From NCBI RefSeq assembly GCF_900155945.1, contig NZ_FTMN01000013.1, positions 55,137-119,136 of the forward strand: 64,000 nt of DNA, written 5' to 3'. A model generated the notes under the pieces. That model had not been told where the DNA came from. It did not search any database and worked only from the letters and a program-made list of their open reading frames with translations. Source of the stretch: Marinobacterium stanieri (GTDB lineage Bacteria > Pseudomonadota > Gammaproteobacteria > Pseudomonadales > Balneatricaceae). The position numbers and the translations under genes were made by a program. This document shows positions 17,336 to 26,675 of this stretch, piece after piece. Every line of letters begins with the position of its first letter. The first letter of the stretch is position 1.

Positions 17336-18184
17336 TCAAACTGCGCGGTATAGGCCCGCGAGTGCCTGAATACCAAGCGCAGTAATAACCGGGTAGGCTT
17401 CACCGTGAACACTGGGCGTATGTTTGCAAACAAAGCCAAGTTCGGTGAGCCTATTCAGCTTTGTAAAAATGACACTTCTATGCGTACGAAGTACACCTGC
17501 TATTTCAGCTGCAGAGTGCATTCCTGATAAAAGTAGTAGTAATACTGGGATAAGCCCCAACCGGCCATGTGACCAGTGTTGTTGGTACCATGTGAACGGG
17601 GGAGCAGAAATGTCCTCGTACCATTCACGCAAATGAAACAGAACTTCCTTTACCGACTTCAGTACTTCCATCCCTTTAGTGGTTAACTGCTTTGCAGGGG
17701 CTTGACTCGTTTTGTACTCCTCAACATATCCGTTGTTAACCAGGTCATAGAACCGATTGAGTATATCCTGGCGTGCAACTTGCAGGTCACTCTGAACGTG
17801 TCGGAAGGTTAGGGCCTTATCTTTGAAACAGCCAAGCACCAACAGCGAGCTGCAGCTGATACTGTGCAAATCCAGCAGGTTCACGAATGTTGTTATAGCA
17901 TTGGCGAAATCTTCAGGGAGATCTTCGGCTGGTAGTGAAACCAGATTGCGGGGTAAATCGGTTGGGGCAAAAGACCCCAAAAAGCGATCACGCTCTTTTC
18001 GAGCATGAATCAATGAATCCTTTAACCCTCCTGGTTCTGAAAAGCTGATCCTGCCGGAATATCCAAGGGGGGCAGGAATAGCCAGAAGGGTACGTGTACC
18101 GACCCTTTTCAAGTACTGGTCAGAATCAGAACTGGTGCGCAGCGCAATGGTATTTAGTACTGGAGTAGATTTCATCAATATCAT
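17336..18184 (-). CDS. Protein with two winged-helix-like segments, putative regulator
   Basis: 282 aa (an in-frame ATG three codons in is an alternative). Residues about 120-170 (LTFRHVQSDLQVARQDILNRFYDLVNNGYVEE) and 210-270 (MHSAAEIAGVLRTHRSVIFTKLNRLTELGFV) both look like winged-helix DNA-binding units, the second MarR/ArsR-like. The N-terminal 100 residues are unassigned. It ends just after the secretion operon and is transcribed toward it. Regulation of element functions is inference. Confidence 0.7.
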   Translation of the reverse strand: MILMKSTPVLNTIALRTSSDSDQYLKRVGTRTLLAIPAPLGYSGRISFSEPGGLKDSLIHARKERDRFLGSFAPTDLPRNLVSLPAEDLPEDFANAITTFVNLLDLHSISCSSLLVLGCFKDKALTFRHVQSDLQVARQDILNRFYDLVNNGYVEEYKTSQAPAKQLTTKGMEVLKSVKEVLFHLREWYEDISAPPFTWYQQHWSHGRLGLIPVLLLLLSGMHSAAEIAGVLRTHRSVIFTKLNRLTELGFVCKHTPSVHGEAYPVITALGIQALAGLYRAV

Positions 18185-18189
18185 TTCAA

Positions 18190-18486
18190 TTAGCCCACTC
18201 GATATGTTTTGAGCCGGTTGGAATTAAATGTAGATGCACCGCCCGCAAAACCGAATCCATCCGGGTCAAAGTCCAACCAATGATTCGTAATGTATGAGGC
18301 TTCAGGTCCATAAAGATGGTTCCATTGCCTACCATTCAGGTTTAGGGACTTTTCGGTATCACAGAATGCTAATTGAATTGCACCATTCTTAACGATGGCT
18401 AGGAGTTTCACATCCGGTCGATAACGTTCTGGTTGGTCTGCAATAAACCTATGATTTTCAATCGACTCCATCATAAAAAAGTCCAA
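18190..18486 (-). CDS. Small hypothetical protein, 98 aa
   Basis: It lies 5 bp upstream of the winged-helix gene on the same strand, so the two are probably one transcript. The sequence (PDVKLLAIVKNGAIQLAFCDTEK...WLDFDPDGFGFAGG) has a compact soluble look with no known motif. The start at residue 5 or 6 is equally possible. Confidence 0.5.
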   Translation of the reverse strand: MDFFMMESIENHRFIADQPERYRPDVKLLAIVKNGAIQLAFCDTEKSLNLNGRQWNHLYGPEASYITNHWLDFDPDGFGFAGGASTFNSNRLKTYRVG

Positions 18487-18810
18487 GTTAGATTCGTGTA
18501 TTCCCGCAGCGTTGGCTTTGGAGTTGCTGGTGCCAGCTGCTTGATGGAATCAATGTTCGCGGTGCAGTCAGGATGCAATATTAGGAGCCTTTATTTAACA
18601 GTGAATGGTTGCTTTTGATTGGTGTTGAAATAGTTGAAACTTGTAAGATTCATACCTTTAACTGCATTGCGGGCTTCCGATTTTGCATCAAGGGATTGCT
18701 ATAGCTCTTATAGTCGCACTTCACTCTGTTAAGGGGGTAGATCAGGCATTATTGCACAGATAGTTAGTGTATATATGGTGATAGGTTAATTAAATAATCG
18801 GAACTTCTAT

Positions 18811-18993
18811 ATGGTTGAGCTTACAACGTTAGCTGATGCTCGACCATAAGCAAGGGCGATTAGAGCAGCTCATGCCCAATACGGCCAACAAGAGAAAAAC
18901 GAATTTGTTGTAGAGTGGTTTCGCCTGTTCGATTGCGATCAGATTCATGATCATTTGAATCGTGAGCCTCGTATTGAAAAGTTTTCTCGGTAA
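18811..18993 (+). pseudogene. Small gene remnant with an in-frame stop
   Basis: From the ATG at 18811 a 61-codon frame is interrupted only by TAA at 18847-18849. The residues after it (ARAIRAAHAQYGQQEKNEF onward) read like a normal helical protein up to the stop at 18991. A decayed small gene is the likeliest explanation; translation restart or chance are alternatives. Confidence 0.35.
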
Positions 18994-19290
18994 ACCATTG
19001 CTGAAATTACGCAAGCTAAAAAATGGGTACATTTAAACTTCGCAGAATTGCATTTGTAGGCCAATATGATGCAGTCTGACTGCACTGCATACTGTTGTTT
19101 CACAACCCAGAGATGGAGCTGGAATACGGAAAGCGAACGCCTTTTGTTCAATGAGTAGCGCTGGTATCAAAGTTAGCTCTACTACCCTGCGAGCTGTAGA
19201 AAGGCAGTTTCACTTCTAGCCTCGACTTTACGGGGGCTAGGGATAAGGCCCGGAAAGTTCTGTAGGGGTCAGTGTTTACAAATTGAGACT
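18994..19290. other. Intergenic stretch without a supported gene
   Basis: With 18487-18810 this makes a gene-poor stretch. I see only short overlapping frames with no family resemblance, and no RNA gene. Confidence 0.5.
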
Positions 19291-19318
19291 AACAAAGCGG
19301 GACATATCCCGCTTTGTT
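19291..19318. terminator. Strong hairpin terminator downstream of the toxin-antitoxin pair
   Basis: AACAAAGCGGGA-CATA-TCCCGCTTTGTT is a perfect 12-bp stem with a 4-nt loop, with A- and T-rich flanks on both sides. It sits 28 bp after the minus-strand GNAT gene stop and would end that transcript. It could also act on plus-strand transcripts. Confidence 0.8.
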
Positions 19319-19346
19319 GAAATTCCTTGTGTTGCCTGCTTGCTAA

Positions 19347-19907
19347 TTAATAGCCAGCGGCTTGAGCAAACTGGAGACAGGTCTCAAGGGGTAAAAACAG
19401 GCGGGTTTGTCCATCAGGAGCTTCAAATTCAACGAAGCCAAATTTCTGATAGAACCCGTCTGCACCGTCTTTTGGATCTACGACTATACCAATAAAGGGC
19501 GGGATGGCAGGGTGCCGGTAACATTCAGCAACTTGCAGTATTACAGAGGTGATTAGATGCTTACCCAGGGTTTTGCCCTGGTGTTGCTGAGCCACACCCA
19601 TGCGAGCAAGCAGAAGTGCAGGGGCAGTATTGTTGGGCGGGTTTGAGCGGCCCGGCACCTTTGTGCCTGGTGCAAAAACAACCTCAGAGTTCTTCAGTGT
19701 CATGAAGGCCAGAATTTCGCTAGGATTCTGCTCATCCACGAGCACTTGCGTTTTGGCTAGGCCCCGCTTATCCATTGCGGCGGCCTGTTGTTGCAGAAAT
19801 TTGTTCAGCTCTTCTGAGCCGCAGTCAAATCCATTTCGATCATGTACAGATTTATCAAGCTGAACCTGTGTCAGCTTGGTTTTAGAGTTGGATGTTGATT
19901 CCACCAT
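19347..19907 (-). CDS. GNAT acetyltransferase, toxin of a DUF1778-GNAT pair
   Basis: 186 aa. A GNAT fold is shown by the acetyl-CoA-binding region ARMGVAQQHQGKTLGKHLI near residues 100-120 and the FYQKFGFVEF strand near 150. TacT/AtaT-like toxins of this family acetylate aminoacyl-tRNA and stop translation. The start overlaps the 3' end of the upstream DUF1778 gene, which is the standard arrangement. Target tRNA cannot be told from sequence. Confidence 0.85.
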   Translation of the reverse strand: MVESTSNSKTKLTQVQLDKSVHDRNGFDCGSEELNKFLQQQAAAMDKRGLAKTQVLVDEQNPSEILAFMTLKNSEVVFAPGTKVPGRSNPPNNTAPALLLARMGVAQQHQGKTLGKHLITSVILQVAECYRHPAIPPFIGIVVDPKDGADGFYQKFGFVEFEAPDGQTRLFLPLETCLQFAQAAGY

Positions 19908-20181
19908 TTTCTTTCATTTTCCTCGCGATATTCAGTAGTTCTTCATTAATCGGAGGCGGATTCATGATGGCGTCCATGATTTGAGCTTGCCCCTTTAAGG
20001 AGAGTTCAAACTTTTCATGTTTGGTTACCACTTCCCGAGCTCGCTCAATGGCGATCTCACGGAGGAAGTCTGAAACGCTGGTGCCCATAATGTCCGCCGC
20101 ATCTTGTACTAGCTCGATCACTTCCGGTGCAGCACGACTTACGAGCCGTGATGATTTTGAAGCTTTCTCAACTGTTGCCAT
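19882..20181 (-). CDS. DUF1778 antitoxin
   Basis: About 99 aa from MATVEKASK (an upstream in-frame ATG at 20205 would add eight residues). The N-terminal ribbon-helix-helix part includes RLVSRAAPEVIELVQDAADIMGTSVSDFLREIA, typical of DUF1778/TacA antitoxins. The C-terminal tail would wrap the GNAT toxin. It overlaps the toxin gene by 26 bp. Two matching palindromes upstream at 20281-20340 are likely its operators. Confidence 0.85.
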   Translation of the reverse strand: MATVEKASKSSRLVSRAAPEVIELVQDAADIMGTSVSDFLREIAIERAREVVTKHEKFELSLKGQAQIMDAIMNPPPINEELLNIARKMKENGGINIQL

Positions 20182-20280
20182 TACAAAGATTCTCACTCTT
20201 TTCATTCATCAAACCGGGGCGTAGTGCGCCACGGGGAGTAGGCATGTGCGTAGTGTCTCTCTGACTTGTGCTCGATACCT

Positions 20281-20340
20281 GTATGCCATATTGGCATACG
20301 AACCCCAGAAGGTCAACAATGTGTGCCACTTTGGCATACG
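20281..20340. promoter_or_regulatory. Two repeated palindromic operators of the toxin-antitoxin operon
   Basis: GTATGCCA-TAT-TGGCATAC at 20281-20299 is a perfect 8-bp inverted repeat. GTGTGCCA-CTT-TGGCATAC at 20321-20339 is a second copy with one mismatch. The 40-bp spacing (about four helical turns) places them on the same face of DNA, as expected for cooperative ribbon-helix-helix binding. They lie about 100 bp upstream of the antitoxin start. Confidence 0.7.
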
Positions 20341-20459
20341 TTGGAGCGTATGCGTCTTGATGGCAGAGGTGCCCAATGCTGAAGCCCAGTCATACCCACG
20401 CTATGTACCCTCGGGAAGTGATTCGTATTTGAAGGATCGGACTTGATTCACATGCGTGG

Positions 20460-20813
20460 ATGGGTAAGAACGGAAATCAATGGATATCGATTGATAATAA
20501 TTTACCGTCTGTAGGTGAAACGCCGCTCTTTTGGAGTGACGAACATCGCTGTTTCGACAGGCATGGTATCAGGGCTAGGAGCCTTGAATCGTCAGACACC
20601 CTTCAAACTGAAGGCCTACCTGCAAACACGCAAGCTAACATAATGGCAACGGGTAACTTGCCCAGGAAAAAGTTTGATTTATCGTCGGGAGAATTGTGTC
20701 TGAATCAACAGAAAGAGTTAAAAGTGTACCAGCACCCTTGTTTGGTAGTGCTATTTGGATTTCCATGTATGAACTCAATCAGTTGGTTTGCTAGTTTCTA
20801 CGGCGATAAGTAG
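20460..20813 (+). CDS. Possible small protein with DUF551-like start
   Basis: 117 aa if real. Residues 6-30 (NQWISIDNNLPSVGETPLFW) resemble the start of DUF551 proteins (WISVxxxLPxxGxxVL). The rest does not follow that family, so this may be a truncated or fused remnant. No clear ribosome-binding site is visible. Confidence 0.35.
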   Translation: MGKNGNQWISIDNNLPSVGETPLFWSDEHRCFDRHGIRARSLESSDTLQTEGLPANTQANIMATGNLPRKKFDLSSGELCLNQQKELKVYQHPCLVVLFGFPCMNSISWFASFYGDK

Positions 20814-21104
20814 TAGCTGCGAGCTGATAAGGAAAAGATTGTCAATGGAAAACAAAGTCTGGGGAATAGCCAAAGTTAGAGATCATGCGCCTGAGCCTTG
20901 TACGTACGAACCGAGCATCTGAAAGAACGGGTATGGTGTAGGTTATATGACCATCGACCGCAGAGCCTTAACTCCCACCCAGTTGCAGGAGATTTGCTAA
21001 TAAGAGGTGGGACGGCCGCGTTCGAACATCAACCGAGAGCCTTGCACTAGGCACCATGTAAGGGTAAAGGGTAGAAAATGGGAACTCATGGAAATGGAAG
21101 CTCA

Positions 21105-24100
21105 ATGACTAACACTCTCTACGGACTGACTCGGATTCTGCTCCACAACTCCTACTTCAATGGCCTGACAGTCTGTTTCAATACCGATGGGCACTCGAAC
21201 GCCAGTGGGGGCAATGGCGCCGGCAAGACCTCAGCCCTCAACCTCATTCCAATTCTATACGGGGCAGAACCCAACCAGTTGGTCAGTCAAGTCAGCGGTA
21301 AGCTACCCTTCATCGACTACTACCTGCCAACCCAAGCCAGCGCACTGGTGTTCGAGCATCTGAGGGAAGACGGGCATCGCTTAGCGCTCATGTACCGACA
21401 CACCACCGGCGTCAGAACCATTTATCGTTTTGTCCACGGGTCCCTGGAGGACACGTTCCTTCGAGATGATATTCGGCCCCTGCTGAATGCCGGTCGACCG
21501 ATAACGGAAATCATGGGTGTGTTGCTGGCACAGGGTATAGAAGTCAGTCGGCAGATCGACAATATCACGGACTACCGGGCGATTATCCAAAACGATAGAC
21601 GCCTTCTCAGACGTGGCGGAAGCAATCGAAACCGCGACATGGCGCTAGCCCGGCAATACTGTCTCGGTGGCCCCGATTCTCACATGAGCCACTTGGATCG
21701 AATGAGTTATTCGGTTTTGAAGCGGGAGGACATGTTTAACCGCCTTCAACAGATGATTGCCGACACCCAATTCGGTGACATCCACATCGATGATAAACCT
21801 GCCCACCTGCGTGATAAGTCACTGGTCGATGATATCAGCAGCCTACGTAGTTTCAGTGCTGCGGAAGGGGATATACGTCAATGCGTGGAACTGCACCAAT
21901 CACGCTCGCTTCTGTTGCAGGACCTTGATCAGGCTGCAGGCCAGTTGAAGTCGGCCGTTGTCGCGGGGGAACAAAGACGGGTTCAGCTGGGAGGCAGGAT
22001 CAAGGCCCTAGAGGCAGATCTCACCGAATTGAGCCAATGCTTTGAAGTCGAGCACAGGGATCTGCTGAACGAACGTAATCGCCTGCAATCCGAGGTTGAG
22101 CAGCTTGATATCACGATCAAAAATATTCATGAAGAGCATGCCGACTGGCTGGGACAGGATATCACGCAGAAAAAGGCCGACTTTAAGAATCTTGAGCAAC
22201 TAACGCAACGCGAGTCAGAGCTGAGCAGAGCGCTAGACCAGCTCACCACGAAAGTTGTAAATCTGGAGTTAGAGCGGGCAAAGGCAAGCACCGAAGCGGA
22301 TCAGGCATATGAGCAGCATCGCAGTAAGCTCGCCGCACGCGAGCTGGCGCTCACCCAGCAACAGGGGGATCTGGACCGGCTGCGTCATGAAAATGCCCAG
22401 CAGCTCACCTGTGAACGCGATCAGGCACTCGATGACTTCGAATCGAGTGACATTCACTCGGCACTGGAACCGCTGAACCAGAAGATCGGTGACTTGGCGG
22501 CCCAAGCCCGAACGGCGTCCCGCACTTCGAACGAAGAACAAACGTTGACTCGCCTGGAGCAGGGGCACCAGCTGGCAGTTGATCAGCAGACACTGGCCCG
22601 AAAGAAGTGGCAGGATGCAGAAGAGCAAACCCGCCAGCATCAAAAACTGATTGACCAAGCATTGGAGGCCCTCCAAGCGGCCAAGCAGGCTGTGGCTAAA
22701 GCCGAAGAAAAGTGCACCTATCTGACCAACCTTTTGCACCCAGTGGATGGAACATTGCTTTCCGAACTGCGCCAGCACCATCCTGGTTGGGCGCACTCGA
22801 TCGGGCGTGTTATCAACCCGGATCTACTGGCCCGCAAGGATCTCGAACCCCACTTTTTGCCTGAGCAAGAGACCTTCTACGGCTGGTCGCTGGCGCTGTC
22901 AAAACTAGATCCGGTCCCCGCGGCCGCCAGTGAAGCAGTTCTGAAAGAGCGACTTGAGCATGCTGAGTCCGTCCTGCGTAATGCCAAAGAGACTGAAAAG
23001 AACCAGCAACAGGGATGTGAACAACTGACCGCGAAAATGAAGCCTTTTCAGGAGGCACAATTAGCGGCCAAGCACGAACTCTACCGAATTCAACGGGAAG
23101 CGGAAGCACTGCAGGCACGCTACAGCACCTATAGGGCCGAGACCCAGACTGCAGCTGAGCAGCGTCAAGTAGATGCAAGACAAGCCCTGAAAGAAGTCGA
23201 AGGGGAAATACGGGCAGTACGAGAATCGATTCGGGAGCGCAAGCAAGCAATTCGGGAGCGATTTGATGAACAGGCGCGGGAGGCGGATGCGCTTTACCAA
23301 AGCAATCGCCAGGTGATTGAGGACGATATCAAGCGGGTCAAGGCCCAGCTGGCACAGGCTATCCGTGACCATGATGTTGATGTGGCCCTTATTGATCAAT
23401 GCTTCAGCGAGCAATGCCTGCGTGAAGGTGTCGATCCTAGACAGATCCGGGCGGCCCGCGAGGCCTTGAAAGCCCAATCTGTCCGGATCGAAACGGTGAA
23501 AGGGTATGAAACCGACCTGTTGCGGTATGACGTATGGCTCAAGGAACGTTGGCAAACGCTGGAGGCCAAACAGTCACGCTTCCACCAACTGAGTCTGGCG
23601 CGGGATGAAGCGCGTGAGCGGGTGCTCGCACGGGAAAGGCGCTTCAAACAGGAGGAGCATCAATTTCGGGAAACACTGCATACCCAGCAGTCAGCCCTGG
23701 ATACCTTGAGCCAGGCGCTGTCTCGCGCTCAATTGGTCCTGCAGCGTGTGGGCACCGTCGAAAACGGTGTGCATGAGGATGACTTAGCGTATCTCGACCC
23801 GCTTGCCGATTCACTGGAGGGCATGCTGGAAGCCGAGAGTCGTCTGCGACAGCAACTGCTGCGCAAAGTTGAACGCATCGGGGATATTCTTCGCCAGTAT
23901 GGCGACTCCAAGATACACAACGCCTGGGTATACCTCCTCGAACAGCGCAAGGCCCGAACAGGATTGGATGAGTTCGATATGGAGTTCAAGCTGCAATTAC
24001 CGGACGATCTGGCCTACCTGGTTGATGAGCAGTTACCGGACCTGCGTAATTCACTTTTTGAACAGATTCGTGCCGTGGGAGATAGCCTGTCGCGTTACCA

Positions 24101-24803
24101 CGGGTCGCTCAAAGTGCTGAATGATGAAGTCATCAAGGTATCCCGCCATCTTCGTGAGAAGATCAATACCAATCAGCGTATCGACAGCCTGACGAATATT
24201 GAGCTGCATGTGACATCCAAGGTTGTTGAAGGCGACTACTGGGAGCGACTCAGTGCATTCAATAAGCAGTGGATCGAGTGGCGTGAACGACGTGACTCAG
24301 GGCTTCCCTCAGACAGGCTGATGGCGGCGCTCACCGATGCCAACGATGCGTTGCAACATGCCGATATACGGCAGGACCTGAAATCTCTTATAGGCTTGCG
24401 TATTACGGTAGTGGAGAACGGCCGCATGGCGGTAGTGAACAATTCACGTGAATTTGATGAGTTGAGCAGCAACGGCCTGTCATACCTGGCCCTGATCGTG
24501 ATCTATATCGGTATGGCTCGGTATCTCTGCCCGAATCCGAACATTGCGCTGCACTGGCCGGTCGATGAGCTCGCCAATCTTTCGCCGGAAAATATTGCAC
24601 GGGTGTTCGAGATGTTTGACGAAGCGGGCCTGTACCTCTTCTCGGCATTCCCCAGCACAGACCCGAACCTACTTAAGTTCTTCAAGCATCGGACCCTGAT
24701 TGACCGTCAAACCGGCATTAGAGCCGTGGCCTTCGTAGAGCTGGGCGAAGATGATCCGGCGCGCCAGCGCATGAAACAAGCCATGATGGAGGTGAAGGGT
24801 TGA
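21105..24803 (+). CDS. MukB/MksB-like SMC ATPase of a Wadjet-like operon
   Basis: About 1232 aa from MTNTLYGLTR; an in-frame ATG at 21078 would add nine residues. Walker A is GGNGAGKT at residues 35-42. Very long coiled coils run from about 230 to 1000 with a hinge-like break near 560-640 (the HLDPVDG...RVINPDLLARK region). The C-terminal ATPase half has a signature-like SSNGLSYLALIV and a Walker B-like HWPVDELANLSPE. This is the MukB/MksB/JetC architecture. In Wadjet, JetC extrudes DNA loops on plasmids so that the nuclease can cut. The gene is followed within 2 bp by the next subunit. It probably acts in defence against plasmids or in competition between elements, which is inference. Confidence 0.85.
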   Translation: MTNTLYGLTRILLHNSYFNGLTVCFNTDGHSNASGGNGAGKTSALNLIPILYGAEPNQLVSQVSGKLPFIDYYLPTQASALVFEHLREDGHRLALMYRHTTGVRTIYRFVHGSLEDTFLRDDIRPLLNAGRPITEIMGVLLAQGIEVSRQIDNITDYRAIIQNDRRLLRRGGSNRNRDMALARQYCLGGPDSHMSHLDRMSYSVLKREDMFNRLQQMIADTQFGDIHIDDKPAHLRDKSLVDDISSLRSFSAAEGDIRQCVELHQSRSLLLQDLDQAAGQLKSAVVAGEQRRVQLGGRIKALEADLTELSQCFEVEHRDLLNERNRLQSEVEQLDITIKNIHEEHADWLGQDITQKKADFKNLEQLTQRESELSRALDQLTTKVVNLELERAKASTEADQAYEQHRSKLAARELALTQQQGDLDRLRHENAQQLTCERDQALDDFESSDIHSALEPLNQKIGDLAAQARTASRTSNEEQTLTRLEQGHQLAVDQQTLARKKWQDAEEQTRQHQKLIDQALEALQAAKQAVAKAEEKCTYLTNLLHPVDGTLLSELRQHHPGWAHSIGRVINPDLLARKDLEPHFLPEQETFYGWSLALSKLDPVPAAASEAVLKERLEHAESVLRNAKETEKNQQQGCEQLTAKMKPFQEAQLAAKHELYRIQREAEALQARYSTYRAETQTAAEQRQVDARQALKEVEGEIRAVRESIRERKQAIRERFDEQAREADALYQSNRQVIEDDIKRVKAQLAQAIRDHDVDVALIDQCFSEQCLREGVDPRQIRAAREALKAQSVRIETVKGYETDLLRYDVWLKERWQTLEAKQSRFHQLSLARDEARERVLARERRFKQEEHQFRETLHTQQSALDTLSQALSRAQLVLQRVGTVENGVHEDDLAYLDPLADSLEGMLEAESRLRQQLLRKVERIGDILRQYGDSKIHNAWVYLLEQRKARTGLDEFDMEFKLQLPDDLAYLVDEQLPDLRNSLFEQIRAVGDSLSRYHGSLKVLNDEVIKVSRHLREKINTNQRIDSLTNIELHVTSKVVEGDYWERLSAFNKQWIEWRERRDSGLPSDRLMAALTDANDALQHADIRQDLKSLIGLRITVVENGRMAVVNNSREFDELSSNGLSYLALIVIYIGMARYLCPNPNIALHWPVDELANLSPENIARVFEMFDEAGLYLFSAFPSTDPNLLKFFKHRTLIDRQTGIRAVAFVELGEDDPARQRMKQAMMEVKG

Positions 24804-24804
24804 T

Positions 24805-25443
24805 ATGGACACACATGCGTTTGCTCAAACCACTCAATTACTCTTGTCCGGACGTGTGATCTGCGAGGCCTCAGCCCCTATGCCCTACAGTTTCTTGCAA
24901 ATGGAAAGCAACCTGGAAGTAGTGCGCGACTACCTGACCCGAATTGACCGTACGGTACGGATCACCGGGGACGGTAAGGCCTATTTCTGTGCCTACCTGG
25001 ATCTATCCGAAACCGGAGCTAAAACAGCGGTGAAAGGCCTGTTCCGCGAGTTCATGCGTGACCTGGAGCCGTTGGTGAAATGGCTTCAATTGGCACGCGA
25101 ATGCCACCCCTCAGGCCGCCCTTTGGAAGCAGGTGAACTGCTGAACGGCAGTGAGATGTTGGGGTACATAGAGCGCTCCCCAGTATTGACGGAGATGCTG
25201 ACAGAGCTGACGAAGAACAAGCTGTTTAAGTCCCAGGCTCAGGATGGCAAGGGCCGTATCCGGCAAGTTTTGGAGAAGCTTGTCGAAGAGGGATATTTGA
25301 TTAAGCTCGACACGACAGGCTCACGGTTCAAAGCCACGGGCCGTTTCAGTTACCTCTACGATGTACTGGACACAGTGAGGACGCTTGAGAATCTCGATCT
25401 GGAATCGGATGACCAGATTAGTGACCAAGGGGAGCTGATCTAA
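24805..25443 (+). CDS. MksE/JetB-like subunit (winged-helix) of the SMC complex
   Basis: 212 aa. It begins 2 bp after the SMC stop and its own stop overlaps the next ATG. The C-terminal half (KGRIRQVLEKLVEEGYLIKLDTTGSRFKATGRFSYLYDVL) has a winged-helix pattern, as in kite-type MksE/JetB proteins that bind the kleisin. Size and context fit; direct sequence similarity to a known JetB is not obvious to me. Confidence 0.65.
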   Translation: MDTHAFAQTTQLLLSGRVICEASAPMPYSFLQMESNLEVVRDYLTRIDRTVRITGDGKAYFCAYLDLSETGAKTAVKGLFREFMRDLEPLVKWLQLARECHPSGRPLEAGELLNGSEMLGYIERSPVLTEMLTELTKNKLFKSQAQDGKGRIRQVLEKLVEEGYLIKLDTTGSRFKATGRFSYLYDVLDTVRTLENLDLESDDQISDQGELI

Positions 25444-26675
25444 TGGCCCGAATGGATGATGCGGCCGATGGGTTGCGTGCGATTGGCCTTCATCGCGATG
25501 CGCTGTTGGACGCCTACTTGAACCATCATGGCGCGATTTCTGATAGTGAGGATAACAAGCCCGTCATTCGAGCTTTATTAAAGCACCACTTGGCCTGGCG
25601 TCTGGAAGAGGATGAACCCGTCCAGATCAGCAGCGCCCTAATCCCCACTTTGTCGGCAGTGACTCGAAGCTATCGCATGACAACAGCGGATCTGTCGATT
25701 GCCCACCTGTGGCGAGAGATACAGGAAGCGATTGAGGGATACCGCGATGCCAAGCAACGTGGTTCCCACATTGACTGCGAAACCTATATTGGGACGGCCT
25801 ATGACTTGGGGCACCAGCTGATCGAAAACCTGAGGGAGGGGGTCGCGCAATTCAGCCATCATATCAGCAGCGGCTTTACCTATATCCATGATCTCAAACT
25901 CCGGGCGAGGGAGAACCGGCGCGTCATCCGCCGCGCCAGTCAACTCAACGATGTCCTGGAAACCTTCGACCACGCTTCCTTGCAGCAACTAGCCGGGGTT
26001 GATCCCCAGCTCAGGCGCCTGCTGCTCCGCGCCTTGCCAAAAGCGCTTGAGGCATGTGGCAAGGAGCTGGTGCATGCGATCGCCCGGCTGACCGAAATGC
26101 TACATACCATTACCCGTCATCAGCGGCTTTCCCAGCTCATTGATGCTATTGCCGGGTTGTACCAGACCGATCATGCATACGTGCCGAGCATCGAGTGGCT
26201 GGAGGATGTACCACCTGCCTTGAACATAGCGCCTCCCTTACTTCAGCGTTCGATGGTCGATCCGCGCAACCCCGAGCATGAGGATGACCTGATCGCCATC
26301 GTGAATGGATTACCTCGACTGGATCCCTTGGAAGAGGAAGCATTTACGCCAACATTGATACAGGATGGGCTGGAACAGGTAACGGAGGTTATTGCCCCCC
26401 ATCCTGTTCAAATCGCGGCCAACTTGATGATCGAACTGGCACTTGAAAGCTCTCGCCCCGTGTCGGCAAGGCAAATTCATGGTGCCTATCCCGTCGAGTC
26501 AGATCTGGAGATGTGGCTGCTGACGCTTGTGAATACGGTGAATGCACTGTCAGACAAGCAACGACAGCAACTCGACATGATGTTTGTCGAAGCCATTGAT
26601 TCGGTCCTGTCCGGTAATCGTTGGGTGAGCGATATAGTGCTTCGGCGAAAGGAAGGGCGTGTCCATGCGGCGTGA
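25443..26675 (+). CDS. Kleisin-like (JetA/MksF-like) subunit
   Basis: 410 aa, almost entirely helical, with N-terminal helices at about 1-70, a long central helical region about 80-230, and a C-terminal helical part. Kleisins of the MukF/MksF/JetA type have this composition and length. The assignment rests mainly on operon context: it is coupled to the MksE-like gene by 1-bp overlap and overlaps the Toprim gene. In type I Wadjet the kleisin is first in the operon, here it is third. Confidence 0.6.
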   Translation: MARMDDAADGLRAIGLHRDALLDAYLNHHGAISDSEDNKPVIRALLKHHLAWRLEEDEPVQISSALIPTLSAVTRSYRMTTADLSIAHLWREIQEAIEGYRDAKQRGSHIDCETYIGTAYDLGHQLIENLREGVAQFSHHISSGFTYIHDLKLRARENRRVIRRASQLNDVLETFDHASLQQLAGVDPQLRRLLLRALPKALEACGKELVHAIARLTEMLHTITRHQRLSQLIDAIAGLYQTDHAYVPSIEWLEDVPPALNIAPPLLQRSMVDPRNPEHEDDLIAIVNGLPRLDPLEEEAFTPTLIQDGLEQVTEVIAPHPVQIAANLMIELALESSRPVSARQIHGAYPVESDLEMWLLTLVNTVNALSDKQRQQLDMMFVEAIDSVLSGNRWVSDIVLRRKEGRVHAA

